From: Aquimarina macrocephali JAMB N27
GTDB taxonomy: Bacteria > Bacteroidota > Bacteroidia > Flavobacteriales > Flavobacteriaceae
Length of the DNA stretch: 64,000 nucleotides
Assembly (NCBI RefSeq): GCF_000520995.1
Contig: NZ_JACA01000022.1
Location: 1-64,000, forward strand
Direction: 5' to 3'
Made by a program: the position numbers and the translations under genes. Positions 61,084 through 64,000 of this stretch are shown in pieces. The notes under the pieces are model-generated. The model did no database searches and was not told where the DNA came from. It saw only the letters and a program-made list of their open reading frames with translations. How positions within the stretch are numbered: the first letter of the stretch is position 1; the number at the start of each line of letters is the position of its first letter.

Positions 61084-61200
61084 ATGTCTGCGTCAGGGAT
61101 AGTAGTAGAAATCCCGAAGTATTATCTTTTTAAGCTCGCTATACTGAGCTTGGCGAAGTGTTGTCGAAGGTTAAAAATACGAGGAATTGTAACGAATAGC
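61084..61200. repeat. REP-like intergenic element
   Basis: CTGAGCTTGGCGAAGTG followed by TTGTCGAAGG, similar to the imperfect palindromes with TCGAAG that are scattered between genes of Flavobacteriia. Weakly paired here. Confidence 0.4.
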
Positions 61201-61253
61201 CCGCCCGGACGCCCAAAACAAAAATTCTAGTTACTCGTACCAACTTTATCCTT

Positions 61254-61261
61254 ACTTTTGT
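61254..61261 (+). promoter_or_regulatory. -7 box of fabD
   Basis: TACTTTTG, 26 bases upstream of the fabD ATG. Confidence 0.55.
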
Positions 61262-61286
61262 CAAAATTTTAAATACACAGTATCAT

Positions 61287-62168
61287 ATGAACGCATATGT
61301 ATTTCCTGGTCAAGGAGCCCAGTTTTCAGGAATGGGTCTTGATCTATATGAAAACTCAGATATCGCTAAAGAACTTTTTGATAAAGCAAATGATATCTTA
61401 GGGTTTGAGATTACCAAAATTATGTTTGAAGGAACAGCAGATGAGTTAAAACAAACTAAAGTAACACAACCTGCTATCTTTTTACATTCTGTTATCTTAA
61501 GTAAAGTATTAGGAGATAGTTTTAAACCAGATATGGTTGCGGGACATTCTTTAGGTGAATTTTCTGCCTTAGTTGCTAACGGAACTCTTAATTTTGAAGA
61601 TGCATTACGATTGGTATCCAAACGAGCGATGGCTATGCAAAAAGCATGTGAGTTGAAACCATCTACAATGGCAGCTGTTTTGGGATTAGAAGATGAAGTA
61701 GTAGAGCAGGGCTGTGAAACAATAGATGGAATTGTAGTAGCAGCAAATTATAATTGCCCTGGGCAATTAGTAATCTCTGGCGAAGTAGAAGCTATCGAAA
61801 AAGCATGTGAGTTGATGAAAGAAAAAGGAGCTCGAAGAGCACTGGTATTACCTGTAGGAGGAGCTTTTCATTCTCCGTTAATGGAGCCAGCTAGAGAAGA
61901 ATTGGCCGCAGCGATTGAAGCTACAACATTTAATATACCTAATTGTCCTGTGTATCAAAATGTAACAACAAAAGCAGTTACAGATCCCGAGGAAATTAAA
62001 AAGAACTTGATCGCACAACTTACTGCACCTGTAAAATGGACACAAAGTGTACAAAATATGATCAAAGATGGTGCAACATCATTTACCGAAGTTGGACCAG
62101 GAAAAGTATTATCAGGATTGGTGAAAAAAGTAGATCGATCTATGGAAACTATTTCGGCTTCGATGTAA
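61287..62168 (+). CDS. fabD: Malonyl-CoA:ACP transacylase
   Basis: A 293-residue enzyme of fatty-acid synthesis that moves malonyl groups from CoA to acyl-carrier protein. Oxyanion GQGAQFSGMG at the start, nucleophile S88 in AGHSLGEFSALV, catalytic H195 in GGAFHSPLM and the late EVGPGKVLSGLVK. Full length. It has its own promoter box and terminator. Confidence 0.96.
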   Translation: MNAYVFPGQGAQFSGMGLDLYENSDIAKELFDKANDILGFEITKIMFEGTADELKQTKVTQPAIFLHSVILSKVLGDSFKPDMVAGHSLGEFSALVANGTLNFEDALRLVSKRAMAMQKACELKPSTMAAVLGLEDEVVEQGCETIDGIVVAANYNCPGQLVISGEVEAIEKACELMKEKGARRALVLPVGGAFHSPLMEPAREELAAAIEATTFNIPNCPVYQNVTTKAVTDPEEIKKNLIAQLTAPVKWTQSVQNMIKDGATSFTEVGPGKVLSGLVKKVDRSMETISASM

Positions 62169-62188
62169 GAATTTCAACGATAAATTAT

Positions 62189-62240
62189 AAACCTCGCAGA
62201 AGATGCTAAAATAAGCTTAGCATCTTCTGCGAGGTTTTTT
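62189..62240. terminator. Bidirectional terminator between fabD and the esterase gene
   Basis: Twenty-base arms AAACCTCGCAGAAGATGCTA (62189-62208) and the complement ending at 62237, with T and A runs outside. Confidence 0.92.
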
Positions 62241-62279
62241 ATAACCGATATGTACAGTTTAATGATTTGATCTTGGAGC

Positions 62280-63554
62280 TTATTCGTTTTTTAAATCAGA
62301 TAGATCTTTTTTATATTCTTGTAATCTCCAATCAGAATTTTTCTTTCCAAGTTGAATAGCACGTTTATAATAAATCATAGCTTCTTTTTTATTTTTTAAA
62401 ACACGATAAACATCGCCCAATCCATTAACCGGGCGTGCCGAGTTAGGGGATTTTTTACTAAAAAAAGCATACAGTTCCTTTGCTTTTTCGGGTTGGTTGT
62501 GTTTCATGTAAAATGCAGCAAAAACACATCCCCAATTTGTTCTTAGGTGTTCGAGAAAATCATTAGGTTTAAACTGATTCATAAAAGTATTGAATGCGGT
62601 ATAATTATCTTCATCAGAAGCTTTTTTTACAAGATTCCACATTGTAGGTTGTGCAACTTTTTCGGGAAAACCAAATTGTTCTGCTCTCTTTTTATAATAG
62701 GTAACCACATTATCCATTCCCCCCAATTTTTTATATTCTTCTAAGGAGTTAAACCGAAGTTCTGGATAGTAATGATAATACTGTTTTAAACCATGATAAA
62801 GGGTGTGATATGGGGTAGAGCGATGCTCCTCGTTTTGTAGATAGGTATATTCCCACCTCAAGGTATCGGGAGCTTCTGATTCTAGTTTGTTTTTAAGGTA
62901 TTCGGTACCGTCTGTTACTACACCTTCATGAATACTAGAAGTAAAAAACAGAAAAGTTTCGAGTTTTTTCTTAGAGTTGAGGATACTATCTAGAGATTTC
63001 ATTCTGTTTACTGATATGGGTAAACTTGTATCATGAATAGGAAAAGGACTTGCTGCCAGATATCCATTAAATAGCTCAGGGTTTTTGGTCATAGTCTCAA
63101 TAACAAACCCACCAGCATATTCCCATCCAAACAATAATCGTTCTTCAGATGTTTTAAACTCTTGATCTACATATGGAATAAGTTCTTGAGTGATAAAACT
63201 TAAAAAGGTTTTTGCTCCAGAACTAAAATGACCAAATCGTTTGGGATATGTATTTGTAATCCCGACAATGATACATTCTGGGGTGAGTTTAAATTTTTTA
63301 AAGGATTGTGATAAACTTACTGCATGAAGAAAAAGCCGTTGCCCGTCTAATATATAAATTACAGGGTGTTTTTTTGAAGAATTATTATAATCTTCTGGTA
63401 GAAAGATTTGAATTTTTCTTTCTTCATTTAGTATTTTAGAAGGAATTATAAAGTTCTTTCCTATAGTATTTTCTGTTATCTGGATTTGCGAGAATGAAGA
63501 ACAGAAGAGAAAATTAAATAGGATACATAGTAAAAATGGATTTTTAATCTTCAT
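62280..63554 (-). CDS. Esterase-fold (PF00756) protein with C-terminal TPR, nucleophile apparently replaced
   Basis: A 424-residue secreted protein with a signal peptide (FLLCILFNFLFCSSFS). Residues about 30-260 are the putative-esterase fold: ERKIQIFLPEDY, HPVIYILDGQRLF, IIVGITN and LLFGWEYAGGFVIETM, where related enzymes have GHSFGG-like. Here Glu stands at the Ser position, so esterase activity may be lost. The C-terminal 100 residues form TPR-like helices (VNGLGDVYRVLKNKKEAMIY). A second, probably paralogous gene follows upstream at 63789. Confidence 0.82.
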   Translation of the reverse strand: MKIKNPFLLCILFNFLFCSSFSQIQITENTIGKNFIIPSKILNEERKIQIFLPEDYNNSSKKHPVIYILDGQRLFLHAVSLSQSFKKFKLTPECIIVGITNTYPKRFGHFSSGAKTFLSFITQELIPYVDQEFKTSEERLLFGWEYAGGFVIETMTKNPELFNGYLAASPFPIHDTSLPISVNRMKSLDSILNSKKKLETFLFFTSSIHEGVVTDGTEYLKNKLESEAPDTLRWEYTYLQNEEHRSTPYHTLYHGLKQYYHYYPELRFNSLEEYKKLGGMDNVVTYYKKRAEQFGFPEKVAQPTMWNLVKKASDEDNYTAFNTFMNQFKPNDFLEHLRTNWGCVFAAFYMKHNQPEKAKELYAFFSKKSPNSARPVNGLGDVYRVLKNKKEAMIYYKRAIQLGKKNSDWRLQEYKKDLSDLKNE

Positions 63555-63623
63555 AGTAATAAGATGTATTGAATAATAGAAATTAACCTGTTGTGTATTT
63601 TAAAATTAATACTATAAAAAAAG

Positions 63624-63743
63624 CGTCAATTCGAGTGATTTTTCATAGTGAAACGAAGAAAAATTGTATCGAGAATAGCTTTTTTGATCCCAAATCCTAT
63701 TCTCGATACACTTCTTCCTATGGTCGAAGCACTCGAATTGACG
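63624..63743. repeat. REP-type long inverted repeat
   Basis: Outer arms CGTCAATTCGAGTG (63624) and its complement (63730-63743), inner arms TGTATCGAGAATAG (63665) and its complement (63697-63710): a nested cruciform of 120 bases between two esterase/TPR genes. Typical of the dispersed TCGAGT-type repeats of this group. Confidence 0.85.
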
Positions 63744-63788
63744 AATTTGGGATTCAAAAATATCAAAATGCACAACGGGTAGAAATTA

Positions 63789-64000
63789 TCATTTCCCATG
63801 TTTCTCAAGTTTGGTTTTAATTTTAGCCAATTGCTCTTCATATTCAGATAGGTATTTGGTATCATATTCTTTGGCGAGCGCTATTGCTTTTTGTTGAGTT
63901 TCAAATGCAGCATTGAGTTGATTGTTTTTTTCTAATGCTTCAGATAGACTGCTATATGCCCATGGAGATTGAGGGCGGTACTGTATTCGTCGTTTAAAAA
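63789..64000 (-). CDS. C-terminal end of a second TPR-bearing protein, 5' part outside the window
   Basis: The frame enters from the right edge and ends at TGA 63789. The 70 visible residues form TPR-like helices (AYSSLSEALEKNNQLNAAFE, QKAIALAKEYD). It resembles the tail of the protein at 62280-63554 in length and helical layout, so it is probably a tandem paralogue. Nothing can be said of its catalytic part. Confidence 0.7.
   Translation of the reverse strand, partial: FKRRIQYRPQSPWAYSSLSEALEKNNQLNAAFETQQKAIALAKEYDTKYLSEYEEQLAKIKTKLEKHGK

Overview
The window reads as a chromosome segment of a marine member of the Flavobacteriaceae (Bacteroidota), closest in style to Aquimarina and relatives. 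The reasons are the Bacteroidota promoter form (TTTG, about 18-19 bases, TAnnTTTG, seen best at 5505-5534 and 39339-39368), the weak or absent Shine-Dalgarno signals, the many lipoproteins with short lipoboxes ending in Cys-Lys or Cys-Ser, and families typical of this group: DUF5686 outer-membrane protein, FKBP-type lipoprotein, GEVED/fibronectin cell-surface protein, ergothioneine genes egtB-egtD, and a pyrophosphate-energised ion pump. This placement is inferred from gene content, not from a marker-gene search.

Layout. 1-5500 is core: the start of a large secreted adhesin-like protein, a TrmH/SpoU RNA methyltransferase and mutS. 5505-5751 holds tRNA-Gly(GCC) and tRNA-Leu(UAA). From 5752 to about 30300 the sequence is accessory. 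A large serine recombinase lies head-on against tRNA-Leu and its reading frame runs antisense through the tRNA. It is followed by two paralogous 60-67 residue proteins, an operon with an AHH-nuclease toxin tip and its Imm11-type immunity gene, and the 3' half of a tRNA-Met next to 10-bp-phased repeats (a probable abandoned attachment site).

From 14.8 to 16.9 kb and again from 25.2 to 30.0 kb lies an array of small, mostly unrelated minus-strand genes. Their junctions carry a conserved motif of about 17-20 bases (17 copies found), at or shortly upstream of the start codon and often containing the stop codon of the gene before. The two arms are separated by 17.7-24.7 kb of nested insertion-sequence debris (ISL3, IS630, IS5, IS66, IS1595 and IS21-type remnants plus a group II intron tail), one apparently complete ISL3-family element, a lipoprotein and a secreted alpha/beta hydrolase. 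This motif-punctuated array is the most interesting structure in the window. At least four of its genes look damaged (in-frame TAA or frameshift).

From about 30.3 kb to the end the window is again ordinary core genome. It contains an astacin protease and a formylglycine-enzyme-like lipoprotein; a pentapeptide-repeat membrane protein; a methyltransferase and a nitroreductase; and a LexA-like S24 repressor divergent from a DNA-repair radical-SAM operon with palindromic operators between them. It continues with hppA and ppa; DUF5686; pdhB divergent from etfBA around a perfect 26-bp palindrome; a bifunctional nuclease and a nucleoside transporter; thyA and a membrane-anchored DHFR fusion (dTMP and folate metabolism); egtB-egtD-DUF427; fructosamine kinase; fabD; and two esterase/TPR proteins, the second cut by the window edge.
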